Source of the DNA: Sepiola atlantica
Taxonomy: Eukaryota > Mollusca > Cephalopoda > Sepiida > Sepiolidae
Length of the DNA stretch: 64,000 nt
NCBI GenBank assembly: GCA_963556195.1
Contig: OY744537.1
Span: 22,999,876 to 23,063,875, forward strand
Direction: 5' to 3'
Of this stretch, positions 62,800-64,000 are shown in pieces. A program made the position numbers and the translations under genes. The number at the start of each line of letters is the position of its first letter. Positions within the stretch are counted from its first letter, which is position 1. The notes below the pieces were generated by a model. The model was not told where the DNA came from and made no database searches. It was given only the letters and a program-made list of their open reading frames with translations.

Positions 62800-63153
62800 G
62801 ATTCAAACATTAAATAGATGATAGAAAGATAGATTTTGAACACGAGTTGTTAAAAACAAAAGATCATCTACATACAAACTAGAAAGAAATGTGACCTGCT
62901 GGGTCACCCATTGATCTTGGGTTAGATTGCTTGAATCAGGAAAAATTGAGTTTGCGAACCCAGTTAAATATTTTAAAATAAATAAAAACGAAATCCAAAA
63001 GTAGTCTCTTTCTGCTCGCAATATCTCCTTTCCATCTCTCTCTCTCTCTTTCTTTCTTTCTAGGTTAAATAATATTACTACTTGTGGTGATATTTTTTGT
63101 TTTTGTCTATTTTAATCTTTATATTTAGTTTTATTATCTTTAACTGTTAATAA

Positions 63154-63192
<39 letters not shown>

Positions 63193-63500
63193 AAGAGTAA
63201 TAAACACTATATAAAATAAGAACAGAGAGGGAGAGGTCAAGCAAGATACAGTGAAAGAGGGTGAGAGTGATAGACAGAAGCCTAGTAAGAGATAGGCCAC
63301 TTCATTAGTTAATTGCAAATTACAGTTAATTAGAACAACTAAAATGGGTGGGTTTTTTTTCAATCTCTAAACTAAGAAATAGTTAAGCATGTTTTTTGTG
63401 CGATTAGAAAAAAATTGTTAGGGAAACAAATGTTGATTAACTCAGCTTTAGTATAATAATAATAGATAAATAAAGGCATTCGTCTGTTTATTATCTAATC
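62800..63500. other. no gene recognised; (GA)n tract
   Basis: GA microsatellite at 63159-63188. If the 62505 exon is real, its upstream exons should lie here or beyond; none is evident. Confidence 0.45.
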
Positions 63501-63534
63501 AGTCAATCAAGGCTCAGTACCCTCCTTCCTCTTG

Positions 63535-63650
63535 AATTGCTATAGCCACTGTTTTCGCCAATGCTGGCACGGTGGTAAATGGACAGGCAAAAGGTTACAC
63601 TGATGATGATGACTATGATGATGATGATGTTGATGACGATAGGTAAAGGA
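63535..63650 (-). repeat. repeat with (ATC)n and GTCCATTTACCACCGTGCCA phrase
   Basis: Minus strand: ATCATC-rich run followed by GCCTGTCCATTTACCACCGT and GCCAGCATTGGCGAAAAC. Looks like a SINE or LINE end with GAT/ATC repeats, like R2. The open frame across it is a by-product. Confidence 0.45.
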
Positions 63651-64000
63651 ACACGGGAAGGCTGATATATAATAGCAACAGGTTTACCTCCCCACTCCCC
63701 TCCGACACTGCTTAATGGTGAAGAAAATATATTTTCCAAAGTAGAAAACGATTGCGAAAGAAAGGAAAAACAAGGCTTTACTATAAACAATTTATATAAA
63801 TTTATTTATTTATTATGACATACACAGTTGAGTGTATGTGGCAAGAAGTTGCGACTGTGAATTTGTCTTTTAATTGAAAGGAATTAAGATTGGTAAGTGT
63901 CAGCTGTCGAAAGTTCTTTCTTGGGAGCAGTTTATCCTCAAGTGAGGATAGCTGTGCTCAGAGTCTAGTAGACTGGTGGCAGGAGAGAGTGTCTTTCTTC
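63650..64000. other. no feature seen
   Basis: AT-rich up to the window end. Confidence 0.5.

Overview
The window looks like animal, intron-rich, AT-rich nuclear DNA, most likely from a lophotrochozoan invertebrate. A mollusc, perhaps a cephalopod, is my guess from the repeat types; the species call is low-confidence. There is no sign of operons, phage, CRISPR or any bacterial gene. I recognise one host gene. Ten exons on the + strand between 25602 and 49846 join in frame, all with AG/GT borders and no internal stop. They encode the RhoGAP domain and the whole C-terminal region of an ARHGAP18/28/40-type Rho GTPase-activating protein. The 5' exons are not visible and probably lie upstream of the window. 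A possible terminal coding exon of an unrelated minus-strand gene sits at 62505-62782.

Everything else is dense, mostly broken repeat. Layout: 1-25500 holds LINE 3' fragments, tRNA-headed SINEs, U2 snRNA-headed SINEs, a 5S-like SINE head, TA-flanked MITEs, tandem arrays and a foldback element. 25600-49850 is the RhoGAP gene, with introns filled by the same families plus a Tc1 transposase relic, a 58-bp minisatellite and a Helitron-like insertion beside an exon. 50300-64000 holds two Helitron-like copies in opposite orientation, a U2-SINE cluster, a tRNA SINE with a ribozyme-like tail, several large palindromes and the candidate minus-strand exon.

The most interesting signal is a scatter of hammerhead-ribozyme motifs (CTGANGA, stem II, GAAA, stem III, closing stem I). 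Five can be folded by hand with an intact core (26185-26233 minus, 28081-28132 plus, 35610-35658 minus, 40270-40320 plus, 47242-47305 minus). Two more sister copies carry one core mutation (35017-35067 and 35358-35409 minus), and several are degenerate. Most lie close to (TA)n tracts. Some form the 3' part of tRNA-headed SINE-like units. Others sit in 5'-to-5' inverted pairs. No reverse transcriptase of Penelope type is present, so these appear to be non-autonomous, retrozyme- or Penelope-related units, including a tRNA-SINE plus hammerhead composite. A second notable system is a set of SINEs whose head is the 5' end of U2 snRNA, one copy with a clear 14-bp target-site duplication. All ribozyme folds were done by eye; cleavage activity is inferred, not shown.
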